From Sophora flavescens (lineage: Eukaryota > Streptophyta > Magnoliopsida > Fabales > Fabaceae): a DNA stretch of 64,000 bases. A program made the translations under genes and the position numbers. The stretch is taken from assembly GCA_030762895.1 (NCBI GenBank), contig CM061065.1, forward strand, positions 79,617,607 through 79,681,606. Direction: 5' to 3'. The notes below the pieces were generated by a model, which made no database searches, was not told the DNA's origin, and worked only from the letters and a program-made list of their open reading frames with translations. How positions within the stretch are numbered: position 1 is the first letter of the stretch; each line of letters starts with the position of its first letter. Shown in pieces: positions 11,451 through 22,163 of this stretch.

Positions 11451-11588
11451 ATTGAAACTGATGGTGCAGTGGTAGTTAAGTGCCTCCATGGAAATACAAA
11501 GCTAGCTGCTATTGATCCTATCATCCTGGACTGTAAGAAAATATTATCTCAAATGCAAAATACTAGAGTGACTAGAATTATGATTTAA
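11451..11588 (+). pseudogene. RNase H-like (RVT_3) fragment of a LINE or related protein
   Basis: A 45-codon plus-strand frame starts with IETDGAVVV and continues through DCKKILSQM to a stop at 11586-11588. The pattern (I-E-T/S-D-x-x-x-V-V, then I-x-D-C about 20 residues later) matches the plant RVT_3 reverse-transcriptase-like RNase H domain found in non-LTR elements and derived host proteins. No ATG or flanking domain is present. It abuts the 3' LTR of element B, which may have inserted in or beside it. Confidence 0.5.
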
Positions 11589-11589
11589 A

Positions 11590-11840
11590 TAATAGGATAG
11601 CTGAATAATGCTTTTCATTAAAAAATAGTAATATGATACAAGAAGAGTGCTTTATATAGAGAGCAAAAGACCCACATGGCTGCAATACAGAACAAACCAA
11701 ATCTCCATGAACTAATTCTTGATAACAGAACAACTACTAACAAAACAGAACTGCAGATCTGATCCTAACTAATTAACGACTAATTGATATATGAAATACA
11801 GTTGAGCAAGTGATTTAATTGTGACATAAGCCAATAACTC
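11590..11840 (-). repeat. Probable 3' LTR of element B (approximate borders)
   Basis: It lies directly downstream (minus strand) of the element B polypurine tract and holds a TATA box (CTCTATATAAAGCAC, minus, at about 11668-11654), as expected for a copia LTR. The first bases after the tract are TTATTGG rather than TG, and no second LTR copy exists in the window, so both borders are approximate. Confidence 0.55.
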
Positions 11841-12832
11841 CCCTCAAGCTGGAAGGTGTATGGTCTTCATTCCCAGCTTGGTGATGAATTACTGAAAATG
11901 AGCAGGGTCTAGGGGTTTAGTCAACACATCTGCTAGCTGATTGGTACTTGGAACAGGAAGAAGGTAGAACAATTTGGCCTGAAGCTTCTCCCGGACGATA
12001 TGACAATCTAGTTCTATATGCTTTGCTTTGTGCGTTCATGGAAAGATGAATTGGCTGCGATATGCATGCCGACTGGTTGTCACAATATAATAGAGCTGGT
12101 TTGTGAAATGGAAGATGGAAATCATGAAGTAAGTGAGCCATTGTAGTTCACAAGCAGTGGCTGCCAAGGCTTGATATTCGGCTTCAGAAGAGGATCGGGA
12201 CACAGTGGCCTGCTTCTTTGACTCCCATGATATTAAAGAGTCCCCGAGGAAAACACAAAAACCAGTAACGGATTTTCTAGAGTCGGACTTGCCCAATCGG
12301 AGTCACTGAAAGCTTTGAGTTGAAGAGTGGAGCTGCTAGGGAAGAAAAGTCCATGAGCCGGAGATTGTTTAATTAAGAACACGAACAGCTGCTTCATGAT
12401 GCAAAGATGTAGGATTGCCCATGAATTGGCTCAACTGTTGCACACAAAAACTTATGTTAGGACGTGTGGTAGTTAAATATAAGAGCTTACCAATGAGACG
12501 TCTATAGGATGCAGGGTCAGCAAGAGGAATTCCTCCTTGCTGTGTCAAATGAGTTCCTTTAGTCATAGGGGTATTGACTGGTTTAGAAGCCAGCAAACCA
12601 CATTCGGATAGAATGTCTAAAGTATATTTGCGTTGGCATATATGAATTCCTGTTTTTGAGCGAGCGGTTTCTAGACCAAGGAAATACTTTAAGTATCCTA
12701 GGTCTTTAATCTTAAAACTGCTGTGAAGTTCAGACTTAATTGATGTAATTTCTTGGAGATCATTCCTGCAAGAATGAGGTCATCCACATAGACTAATAGA
12801 GCAGTAAAAGAATAAGCATCATGTTTAATAAA
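11841..12832 (-). pseudogene. Element B, left part: RT catalytic half and RNase H
   Basis: This continues the RT split by element D. Just left of the insertion the minus strand reads the intact YVDD active site (12790-12779). RT thumb follows (KYFLGL, about 12690), then SYRRLIGKLLYLTTTRP (about 12510), RNase H (SWESKKQ at about 12225; EAEYQALAA), and a shifted terminal part (YCDNQSA at about 12085). It ends in polypurine tract AGCTTGAGGGGAG at 11838-11850. Frameshifts occur near 12760, 12370, 12300, 12150 and 12050. The YVDD itself is preserved. Confidence 0.8.
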
Positions 12833-13103
12833 TGTTGGTTGCCAAATATGATATATGAATCAACCATTAATGATTGATTCCAATATCTTTATTAGGGCAG
12901 CTGTAAATATGTAATTACTGTATTCAAGGGATTCCTGTACATATTATCCCTCCTAATTAATGTCCTGATTCATTTCCCTGATTAGGCTAGGATTTGATTT
13001 TTTTTCTTTCCTTTTTTCTGGGATCCTGTTTGATGTATACGTCTTTCTATTTAAACCTACATTGTACCTATTCTGAATTAAGGAATGAAATCAATATTTC
13101 ACA
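12833..13103 (+). repeat. 5' LTR of element D (271 bp)
   Basis: Begins TGTTGGTTGCC and ends ATTTCACA, preceded by ATAAA and followed by the Met-tRNA primer site TGGTATCAGAGC at 13104-13115. It matches 17300-17568 with five substitutions, all transitions. A TATA-like TATTTAAAC lies near 13050. Confidence 0.95.
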
Positions 13104-13147
13104 TGGTATCAGAGCAATTCTGATCCAAGTGAGAAATACCATTCCCC

Positions 13148-14043
13148 ATGGCCGAAGACAACAGCTCAGTCTCAAGCCCAGACCCTAAATCGGCAACTGG
13201 AATGATTACCATTACCAGTCTGACCGAAAACACCATCCTACCCATCACTGGCTACAAATTGAATGGCCAGAATTATACCCAATGGGCAAGTTTTGTCAAG
13301 ATTTTCCTTCAAGGAAAGGGAAAGGAGGACTACATCACTGGTGAAGCCAAAGAACCTGAGAAGAAAGATCCCAGCCACCCAAAGTGGAAACTTGAGAACA
13401 GCCAAGTCATGTCATGGCTGTTAAACTCGATGACAAATGAAACTGGGGAAAATTTCATGTACTACGGCACTGCAACAGAGATATGGAGCGCAGCTAAGGA
13501 GACCTACTCAAATAAGGAAAATACCTTAGCCATATTTGAGATCAAGAGTCTTCTCCATGAGTTGCACCAAGGAGATTCATCTGTCACTGAATATTACCAC
13601 ACCCTCACTAGATGGCAGCAGTTGGATATCTATGAGGATATAGAGTGGAAATGTCCAGAAGACAGCAAACAATACAAGAAACAGGTGGAGAAGGACCGAA
13701 TTTATCAATTCCTTCTTGGCCTAAACAGAAACCTGGATGAAGTAAGAGGAAGGATACTTGGAACCAAACCTCTACCGAGCATCAGGGAAGCGTTTTCAGA
13801 AGTAAGAAGGGATGAGAGCAGAAGGAAAATTATGCTTGGAAACCCTAATCCAACCTCCAACAATGAGAGCTCTGCCCTGGCAGCAAAAGGAATCCAGAAA
13901 AGTCTTGTGGATGGTGTGACCATTGCAAAAAACCTGGCCACACCAGGGATATATGCTGGGTAATCCATGGGAAACCGGCAGATTGGAAACCCTCTCGGAG
14001 TAGGGATAGCCGTGCTAATTCTGCCCCGCTTGAGGGAAACAAG
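13148..14043 (+). pseudogene. Element D gag, frameshifted before the zinc knuckle
   Basis: The copia gag starts at ATG 13148, 33 bases after the primer site. It shows the usual retrotransposon capsid layout (YKLNGQNYTQW near residue 37, then EIWSAAKETYS and a helical middle part). A one-base shift near 13905 sends the original frame to a stop at 13963. The zinc knuckle CDHCKKPGHTRDIC reads in the other frame at about 13918-13960 and joins the protease frame at 14044. Confidence 0.9.
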
Positions 14044-15300
14044 GTGATGACACCACCTGCACCTGAGCAGGGTCCATTCAGCAAGGAACAAATGGAGACA
14101 TTGCAGCAAATGCTTCAGCAAGCACTCCAAAACACTAACACACACTCTGCTGCCACCTTAATACAAAAAGGTAATTCTTCAAGTGCACTCTCTGTTAAAC
14201 AAGGAAAATCTGATTCATGGATTGTAGATTCGGGAGCCTCAGACCACATGACTGGGGATATTACTCTTTTTGATGGGTATGTCCCATGCAATGATAACTC
14301 TATAGTTCGGATAGCTGATGGTTCAACTTCAAAAGTGGCTGGTAAAGGTTTAGTGGTTATCTCTAAGGACATCACCCTTAAATCTGTCCTCTATGTTCCT
14401 AATCTGAATTGCAATCTTTTATCGATAAGTAAATTGACTCAGGACCAAAACTGCGTTACTAAATTTTTGCCTCACCTATGTGAATTTCAGGATCTGGATT
14501 CGGGGAGGAAGATTGGCAATGCTGAGGAATGTGCAGGCCTCTATTTCCTTCGAGTTAATGACTTCAAGAAGAGAAATGATGCAGCTAATGTAGCCGTGTC
14601 AAGTGGAGAGAACCTAGGAAGTAATGTGATGTTATGGCACTATCGTTTAGGACACCAAAATTTTATGTATCTTGAAAAAATGTTTCCTTCACTGTTCAAT
14701 AAAAATTCCAGAATTTTCCAATGTGAAGTTTGTCAATTATCCAAACACTCACGCCACCATTACCCTGCCCAACCATATAAAGCATCTCAGCCATTTTCAT
14801 TAATTCATAGTGATGTTTGGGGTCCTTCTCGGGTTAAGAACATAACAGGTTCTAAATGGTTTGTAACTTTCATAGACGATCATACAAGAATTACATGGGT
14901 GTTCCTTATGAAAGAAAAGTCAGAAGTGGGAAAAATATTTGAGAACTTCCACAATATGATTCAAACTCAATTTGAGACCAAAATCCAAGTCCTCAGAACT
15001 GACAATGGGCATGAATACTATCATAACACACTTGGCTCCTATATGCTCCAACATGGAATAGTCCACCAAACCTCTTGTGTGAACACACCACAACAGAATG
15101 GTATCATTTGAGAGGAAAAACCGGCTTCTTATGAAAGTCACGAGATCACTCATGCTCTCTATGAATGTGGGAAATCATTTTTGGGGTGAAGCAGTCCTCT
15201 CAGCTACATACCTGATAAACAGAATGCCTTCCAAAGCCCTCAATTTCAAAACCCCTTACCAAATCCTCTCATCCATCTACCCAACACCAAACTCCTAACA
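14044..15300 (+). pseudogene. Element D protease and integrase
   Basis: Protease active site IVDSGASDH lies at 14221-14247. GAG-pre-integrase (LWHYRLGHQN, about 14635; CEVCQLSKHSRHH) is followed by integrase with first Asp in HSDVWGP (about 14810), second Asp in RTDNGHEY (about 14998), and the Glu region (QQNGII at 15090). A single extra T near 15108 causes a stop; the frame resumes at 15098-15298 (GEAVLSATYLINRMPS). A further break lies between 15298 and 15366. Apart from these breaks the domain is well preserved. Confidence 0.9.
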
Positions 15301-15365
15301 TCTATTCCTCCTAGAATATTTGGATGCACCGCATTTGTGCATGATCATCAACCCCACGAAGCAAG

Positions 15366-16616
15366 TTGGACCCAAAAGCTGTGAAGTGCATATTTCTAGG
15401 CTATGCACCAAACAAGAAAGGGTATAAGTGCTACTCTCCCACAACCATAAAATTCTATCATTCCATGGATGTAACCTTTTTCGAAAACCAACCTTTCTAC
15501 CCCAAAATTGGCATTCAGGGGGAGAAGCAAGGAGCTATTGAATCCCACATTTTGGTTGATTTGGAACCAGAGCAAAATGTCACAGTTGAGCAGAATTTAA
15601 ACCAAGTAACTGAACCCGAAATTGATCCAATGGCTGGTCAACTAGTAGCTGAACCAGAAATTGATCTTGTGGCTGGTCAAATAGTTGAACCAGAAATAGA
15701 ACCAGCAGAAGAAGTTGTAACCAAACCCACTAATCAAGGGAGCAAGGAGCTGCGGGTCTTCATAAGGAAGAAGAAAACTCGAAGGGAGGAAGAAATCTGC
15801 ACATCTCCAAGGCTCAACCAAAATTCTGACAAAAATTCAGAACCACCTGAAATTCACCAAGGTAACACACTTGTTGAGCCTAACTCTAATTTAATGGATG
15901 ATGATTGTAATGAAAATGAGGATAATCTAGACAAACCAATTGCCTTGAGAAAAGGGGTGAGATCATGTACTCAACACCCAATTGATAAGTATGTTTCCTA
16001 TGGAAAGTTGTCACAGGAATACAGGGCATTTATCACTACCTTGGACAACATAAAACTTCCTCATGATATCCAAGAAGTTGTCCAACAAGCAGAGTGGAAG
16101 GCTGCAGTAGAAGAAGAAATCGAAGCACTAGAAAAGAATGGCACATGGAAGTTTGAGGAACTGCCAAAAGGGAAGAAACCGATTGGGTGCAAATGGATCT
16201 TCTCTATTAAGCATAATGCAGATGGAAGTGTGAATAGATACGAAGCCCACTTGGTGGCAAAGGGATTCACCCAATCCTATGGAATAGACTATGAGGAAAC
16301 ATTTGCCCCAGTTGCAAAACTAAACTCAGTTCGAGTCATCCTATCCTTAGCAACCAATCTAGATTGGCCCCTTCACCAACTAGAACTTAAGGGGTTCCTA
16401 GCCAAAGAATTTGAAGTTAAGAACCTTGGACACATGAAATATTTCCTTGGGATGGAAGTTGTCCGATCCACTCATGGAATTTATATATCCCAAAGAAAGT
16501 ATGTGCTGGATTTACTAGAAGAAACAGGAATGTTGGGATGCAGGCCAGCAGATACCCCCATGGAACCTAACTTAAAATTCACAGCTGGAGAAGGAAGTTC
16601 TCCTGCTGATAAATAA
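15366..16616 (+). pseudogene. Element D integrase C-terminus and RT with palm deletion
   Basis: Integrase C-terminal motif CIFLGYAPNKKGYKCYSP starts at about 15390. An acidic linker follows with near-repeats of an EPEID-type unit (about 15620-15710). RT fingers (GCKWIFSIKHNADG, about 16186; YEETFAPVAKLNSVR) run to LHQLELKG at about 16390. The sequence then jumps in frame to LAKEFEVKNLGHMKYFLG: roughly 100 residues that should contain the catalytic YVDD are missing. An in-frame TAA ends it at 16614-16616, although the homologous frame continues afterwards. Confidence 0.9.
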
Positions 16617-17241
16617 AGATACCAAAGATTGGTAGGAAAACTGATTTATCTAACCCACACTAGACCAGATATTGGCTATTCTGTGAGTATGGTAAGTCGG
16701 TTCATGAATGATCCAACTGAAGATCACATGAAAGCTGTAAACCGGATCCTCCAGTACCTAAAAAAGACACCAGGAAGAGGCCTCCATTTCAAGAAGAATC
16801 TGAACAGAAATGTGGAAATATTCACAGATGCTGATTGGGCTTAGTTCGGTGACTGATAGGAAATCAACAAGCGGGTCCTGCTCATATGTGTGGGGAAACT
16901 TGGTAACTTGGAGAAGCAAGAAGCAATTAGTTGTTGCTAGAAGCAATGCAGAAGCCGAGTTCAGGTCTATGGCTCACGGTATTTGTGAAGGAATATGGCT
17001 GCAACGAATGCTTAAGGAGCTTGGAGTGTTAACTGATCGCACCATGAGACTGTTTTGTGACAATAAGGCAGCAATCAACATTGCCAAAAACCCAGTCCAG
17101 CATGATAGAACCAAATATGTGGAAATAGATAGGCATTTCATAAAGGAGAAATTAGATGATGAGATTGTCAAACTAGAATATACTCCCTCCAAACATCAAA
17201 CAGCAGACATATTAACTAAAGCTCTTCACAAGTCAAGTTAG
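16617..17241 (+). pseudogene. Element D RT thumb and RNase H
   Basis: The frame after the 16614 stop reads RLVGKLIYLTHTRPDI (about 16626) and reaches the first RNase H Asp region (FTDADWA, about 16820). One frameshift near 16845 moves the rest into the frame ending at 17241 (TWRSKKQ, EAEFRSMA, LFCDNKAAI, ADILTKAL). Catalytic residues are otherwise recognisable. The stop is followed by the polypurine tract. Confidence 0.9.
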
Positions 17242-17285
17242 GAGAACCTAAGATCCAAGTTGGGCATGATTGATATCTACTACCC

Positions 17286-17299
17286 AACTTGAGGGAGAG
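17286..17299 (+). promoter_or_regulatory. Polypurine tract of element D
   Basis: The string AACTTGAGGGAGAG immediately precedes the TG of the 3' LTR at 17300. It is the plus-strand DNA primer of copia elements. Confidence 0.8.
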
Positions 17300-17568
17300 T
17301 GTTGGTTGCCAAATATGATATATGAATCAGCCATTAATGATTGATTCCAATATCTTTATTAGGGCAGCTGTAAATATGTAATTGCTGTATTCAAGGGATT
17401 CCTGTACATATTATCCCTCCTAATTAATGTCCTGATTCATTTCCCTGATTAGGCTAGGATTTGATTTTTTCTTTCCTTTTTTCCGGGATCTTGTTTGATG
17501 TATATGTCTTTCTATTTAAACCTACATTGTACCTATTCTGAATTAAGGAATGAAATCAATATTTCACA
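17300..17568 (+). repeat. 3' LTR of element D (269 bp)
   Basis: About 98% identical to 12833-13103. Followed by the target duplication ATAAA at 17569-17573, after which the RT gene of element B resumes on the minus strand. Confidence 0.95.
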
Positions 17569-17573
17569 ATAAA

Positions 17574-18886
17574 CAAAGAGTAATCTGAGGTGGATTGAAT
17601 GTAACCCTTAAGTATTAAGAAATTGCTAAGACTTGCAAACCATTGTCTACTTGATTGTTTAAGTCCGTAAATTGATTTTAGTAATTTACATACTTGATTA
17701 CGCTTAGTGGAGGTTATTCCAGGAGGAAGAGCCACGTACACTTCCTCCTCCAAAGTACCATGTAAGAAGGCATTTTGAACATCAAGTGGATGCAAAAACC
17801 AATTTTGGGAGGAAGCAATGGCAAGTAAAAGTCTTATGGTTGTCATTTTAGCCACAGGAGAGTATGTATCAAAGAAATCAATGCCCTCAATTTGGGTAAA
17901 CCCTTCAGCAACAGGGCGTGCTTTGTGTCGTTCAATGCTTCCATTGGCATTGTATTTGAATTTAAAAACCCATTTGCAACCAATGGGGGTTTTTCCTGGA
18001 GGTAAATCAGTAATAATCCAAGTATCATTTACTTTTAAGGCATCTAATTCAGAATTCATGACCGAAATCCATTGAGGATTTTGGATGGCCTGTCTATAGG
18101 TTCTTGGTTCATCATGTGTAGAAATAGAAAGAGTGTAATGGGAATGGGTAGATGACAGATTAGAATAACCTAAAACAGCAGATAAAGGGTAGAAAACACC
18201 TTTAGTGTTGGCATGCAGTAGTGGAGACTGCATTACAGTGGAAGTCTTTGAGGTAAGTGGGCATCTTTGGAGTTCTGGAAGACTTGCTTAAGATTGGTGC
18301 TGCTGCTGTGGAACTGCAATCAGTGTGAGGAATTGAGGATGCAGGTGCAGAATCGGATTGAACAGCAGGCAGGGCAGGAGATGAAGACTGATCACTGTGT
18401 TGCTGATGTTGAACAGCAGGAAACAATGATGGAGTGTCAAAAATAAAGGTGCAGTCTTGTGAGGATGGCAATGTCTCAGAATCTGCAGTGTTAGTAGTGA
18501 CAGTGCAAGAATAGGGAAAAATAGATTCATAGAAAACATGTCTAGAGAGATAAATATTCCTAGATTGTAACTCATATAATAGGTATCCTTTAGTGCCTGG
18601 TTTAAAACCAAGAAACACACATTTCCGGGCTGTTGGATCAAGTTTCTGTCTATGATTGGTTAATGTTGTAGCATAGGACAGACAACCAAAAACTTTTAAA
18701 TCAATAAAAGTGGGAGGGGTAGCATATAGTAATTCATAAGGGGTCCTGTTTTGAAGCACAGGAGTTGGCAATCGGTTAATTATATGAACTGCATGACATA
18801 AAGCATAAGACCAAAATGATTTGGGCAAGTTAGAATCAAATAATAAAGCCCTAGTGACATTCAATAAGTGTCTATGTTTATTCCAT
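17574..18886 (-). pseudogene. Element B, right part: integrase C-terminus and RT fingers
   Basis: This minus-strand copia pol fragment starts abruptly at about 18886 within the integrase Glu region (KHRHLLNVTRALL). It continues through CLSYATTL and FLGFKPGTKGYLLYE, a glutamine/serine/proline-rich linker (about 18510-18280), then RT (GCKWVFKFKYNANGS, about 17985; FFDTYSPVAKMTT; NAFLHGTLEEEVYV) to the D insertion point. One frameshift near 18235 separates the linker from RT. RT resumes on the far side of element D at 12832. Its right edge joins a plus-strand gag fragment, so the original 5' half of B is missing. Confidence 0.85.
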
Positions 18887-19358
18887 GGTCCTACAACAAG
18901 AACGCCCACATTCTGCTACTCCCAACATCGACTCCACTGCTTTTGCAACCAGTTCCTCAATTTATTCTTCACAGGGCAGAGGAACAGCATCTCAGGGAAG
19001 GGGCAGAGGGCGTTCCAACAATAGACAGCAGATGCTATGCACTTACTGTAATAGGACCAACCATACAGTTGATAATTGCTATTTCAAACACGGCTTCCCA
19101 CCTGGTTATCGCACCAAGAATCAAAGCACTGCTCTTCAAATTGGGTCTGCTCAACCTGATCAAACTCCAAAATTTGATACACATTCAGGTTCTGCCAAAG
19201 CCCCATCCAATGATTCTTCTTTCAGCATCACTCGTGAAGGTTATCAACATTTGCTTTCCCTCTTACATGCATCTAAAAGTGATCCTGGATCTACTGTCAA
19301 CACCTTGAGTAAGCCTCCTATCACTGAAACAGCTCCTCATGTGATCTCTAGTATCACT
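18887..19358 (+). pseudogene. Copia gag C-terminal fragment in opposite orientation
   Basis: The open plus-strand frame 18885-19358 reads from VLQQERPHS through a glycine/arginine-rich stretch to a zinc knuckle CTYCNRTNHTVDNC at about 19042-19083, then a linker. It is the same gag class as A and A' but a different subfamily. It is joined head-on to minus-strand integrase of B on the left and tail-on to minus-strand gag of A' on the right. The right junction lies in the shared short string GAGTTGAGG. An internal inversion of element B with deletion, or a separate insertion, would explain it. Confidence 0.8.
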
Positions 19359-20504
19359 AATGAGTTGAGGACAAAGGGAGTAGTAGTTACAGAATTAACT
19401 TTGGGCTGTTGAATCTGTTTTGTTTGTTGAAGCAAATCAAGAATGCTTTGATATTGCTCTTGTGTGAAGCCAAAAGAATGAGTTGATGGTGCTGATGGAC
19501 CTGGAACCTTTGAATTAGTGACTGTTGCATTTGTCTGAGATTGAGCCTTCCCTTTGGTCTTGTAGCCTGGAGGGAAGCCGTGCTTAAAATAGCATGTCTC
19601 AATGGTGTGGTTATTCTTCCCACAATGTGTACAGACACGATTAGGATCTTTACCATTAAAGTTCTGTCCTTTACCCTTTCCAGCATAGTTGCCCTGCTGA
19701 GAATTGGACAAAAGAACCATAGAAGAATCACTGGCCTCATGACTAACCGAATCAATCATTTCCCTTTCTTGTTGAATGACTAGGGAAAAGGCTTTCTCAA
19801 TATCATGGAGGGGGTCCATCATCATAATCTGAGATTTGATGTGCGAAAAACGTTCATTCAAACCTTTGAGGAAACGAATCACATAATCTTGCTCACAGCA
19901 GACCTTCATAGAGGCAACAGCTCCACACGAGCAAGCAATGGGACACTTACAATGAGGAAGAGGACGAAAATTTTCCGGTTCATCCCAAAATACTTTCATC
20001 TGTGTGAAGTAGTCAGAAACCTCAAGATTTGCCTTGTCTAAATTTGTAAAGATTTTCTTGAATATCAGAGATGCGAAAAATGTCACCCTGGGAATATCGA
20101 TTGCGCAAGTTCTTCCAAACTCCAGCAGCAGTATCGATCCAAAGAACCGATTTAACAATGGATTCAGAGTTGGATTTTTGAATCCAAGAAAGGACCATTA
20201 TATTACACCGAGTCCAGGGAGCAAAAAGAGGATCAGAAGGCGCTGGTTTTGGAAGACTTCCATCAATGAACTTTTCCCTGTTCTTTGAAATCAGAGCTAT
20301 ATGCATAGATCGTGCCCAAGTATGGTAATTCTTGTTGTCCAAAGGGGGAGAAACAAGAATCACTGCAGGGCTTTCGTTTGGATGGAGATGATAATAGGGA
20401 TTCGCAGCATTGGTAAGAAAATCAGAATAGCTCTCGTTTGCCATAGTTGCTTTTGCAACATAAAAGAAAAAGATAAAACTGAAAGAAAATGCAAGAAACT
20501 GCAA
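19359..20504 (-). pseudogene. Element A' gag, C-terminally truncated
   Basis: This minus-strand copia gag probably starts at the ATG of MANESYSDF (about 20444); an upstream in-frame ATG at 20504 precedes a hydrophobic run. One frameshift near 20040-20030 divides the N-part (YHTWARSMHIALISKN) from the C-part with knuckle CTHCGKNNHTIETC (about 19641-19600). The reading ends at 19359, where an inverted gag fragment begins. It is about 97% identical to 9494-10203 of element A and keeps the lysine where A has a stop. Confidence 0.85.
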
Positions 20505-20534
20505 GAAAGAGATGGAAACCAGAGCCCTAGACTA

Positions 20535-20546
20535 GCTCTGACACCA
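20535..20546 (-). promoter_or_regulatory. Primer-binding site of element A'
   Basis: The minus strand reads TGGTGTCAGAGC directly after the LTR end CATCAACA. This is a one-base variant of the common Met-tRNA primer complement TGGTATCAGAGC. Confidence 0.8.
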
Positions 20547-20737
20547 TGTTGATGTGAGAATTAAGAAAGAATTGAGACTGCATTCTTTTGTGTATTCAAT
20601 ATGAATGAATCAATGTACATAATGAATAGGCATCAAGCCTTTTATATAGACAAGACATCCTACTGAAACCTAACTAACTGACAGCTGTTTACATAACAGC
20701 AAAATATGACTAACTGCCTATTATAAACCAACTAACA
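20547..20737 (-). repeat. 5' LTR of element A' (191 bp)
   Basis: Minus strand TGTTAGTTGG to CATCAACA, with TATA box CTATATAAAAGGC (minus) at about 20650-20638. Related to 6088-6268 (about 95%, with one 11-bp gap). Both copies are preceded on the minus strand by ACTAT, which is a target duplication in at most one of them. Confidence 0.85.
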
Positions 20738-20815
20738 ATAGTGCCTGTTTCTATATGTGCAACTTCATATACATAAGAAAAGTAGCCAAGAGCACAACAA
20801 ATAGGAAGAGGAAGA

Positions 20816-22016
20816 TCATCTTCCTCCAGGAATCAATGCTTCTGATTTGCATATGGGGCACACATTTTTCACAAGCAACCATTTCCTTAGACAGTCTGCA
20901 TGATATTCATGCCCGCATTGAAGAATTCCAATCATGTCATCGTTCTTATATTCATCCTATGAAATTATATAAATATTCTAATTAATAGGGAAAAAAAGAT
21001 TCAAAGGCAAACTATCCTAGAAAGTTTGGCAGATAAAACATCAATGAATAAAATAAATAACTTGAATGTTCAATAAAACATGCTAAAATGTTCATACCTG
21101 GCATATTATGCAAATATCAGTTTCCTGTTCCTCAGAAGGAATAGCAGGTATCGAATAAGTTTTTGTCTTCATTTGAGTTGTAACCATTTCGTCTGATAAT
21201 CGTGTGCTTACGTTGCCAATCCGCTCACCCAATGCCAGAAGCTCCTGTGATCAAATAACAAAGAGTAAATAATTTAATTTTGTATCCTAGACTTAACATC
21301 TATAGTATAGAGATTGATAGGAAAATGCAATATCCAACTTTGTGCACTTGCCTCATAAGACATGTCCTCAATGTCCAAGTGCAAATCTGTGTGATGGTCA
21401 GGCAGTAAAGCAACATCCTACACAAATAAGCTTTAATTGTTTAATTAATGAAAATGAAAATAAGCATGACTCTGATAAGTAGTTATTAAGAGGAAAAGGA
21501 AATATTACATCAAGTTGGATGAAGCGAAGATTTCGATGTCCTAGAGTTGCTTTGGGTGCATGACTCCTATATGATGTGTAGATGTTGCAGCGCCAACATG
21601 CCTAGCAAAGACACCACATGAAGGAAGCCTATATGAAGGTGCGGGGAGGATGAAAGTAGACAGAATGACCTCTCATTCCCTCGCATAGGCGGATGGCGGT
21701 GTTGGATGATTGAAAGGAGGAGAATGAGAAAACATGATGCCGCTTGTGTTCCTAGCAACCCCATCATAAGTGTTTCTTGCCGCATTAGGGGAGCAAATCA
21801 AGTCGGAACACCCATATCATAAGCATTTGTCACCACTGTGCCTCTCGATGCCACTTCTGTTCCTAAATGATTCAATATCATCAATAATAGCAACCCCATC
21901 AGATGCGTTGATCTTTGAATCACATCCCTCGTATTGTCATATGCATCATCTACTACATAATGGGAATCGATGCCAATGAAATCGAAATAGCCATCATGCC
22001 GCCTTTGTTCACCCAT
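20816..22016 (-). pseudogene. RING-H2 E3 ubiquitin ligase (HIP1/MBR2-like), broken first exon
   Basis: This host-gene remnant is on the minus strand. Exon A is 22016-21509, starting MGEQRRHDGY. Exon B is 21417-21352, ending MSYE. Exon C is 21244-21098, starting ELLALGERIG and ending CIICQ. Exon D is 20956-20816, with the rest of the RING: CGHEYHADC, CPIC, stop TGA at 20818-20816. Exons B to D are in frame and give a complete C3H2C3 RING-H2 finger, which binds zinc and recruits E2 enzymes. MSYE plus ELLALGERIG matches the conserved pre-RING segment of the HIP1/MBR2 group (family knowledge). Exon A has two frameshifts and two stops (about 21810 and 21665), so an intact protein is unlikely. The B-C intron uses a GC donor. 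Element A' inserted 79 bp downstream. Confidence 0.7.
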
Positions 22017-22163
22017 TGCCAAATTCGATCAATATAATCCTAATATGAAAGAAGAACAGATTGTTTCGTTTGTGGTAAGGCTTTATCAATCCACTATTTA
22101 TAAAAACCGTCGCGTGATTATTACGTCGCGTGATTATTCCGCCACTAATTTAGTCTTTTTTTT
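22003..22163 (-). repeat. 5' region of the RING-H2 pseudogene, duplicated upstream
   Basis: This start-codon and promoter-proximal block (containing TTTGTTCACCCATTGCC on the plus strand and a block rich in GTCGCGTGATTA) recurs at 22459-22656 with gaps and substitutions. The copies share the final string TCCGCCACTAATTTAG. The duplicated part includes the ATG of the gene. Confidence 0.65.

Larger units (their letters stand above)
12833..17568 (+). mobile_element. Copia element D, full length with target duplication ATAAA
   Basis: This is a complete LTR-to-LTR Ty1/copia insertion: 5' LTR 12833-13103, primer site 13104-13115, gag, protease, integrase, RT, RNase H, polypurine tract, 3' LTR 17300-17568. 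Both flanks carry ATAAA (12828-12832 and 17569-17573). It lies in the RT gene of minus-strand element B, just before the YVDD codons. The LTRs differ by five transitions and one 2-bp gap in about 270 bp (about 98% identical), so the insertion is young. The RT palm is deleted, so the copy cannot be autonomous. Confidence 0.95.
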
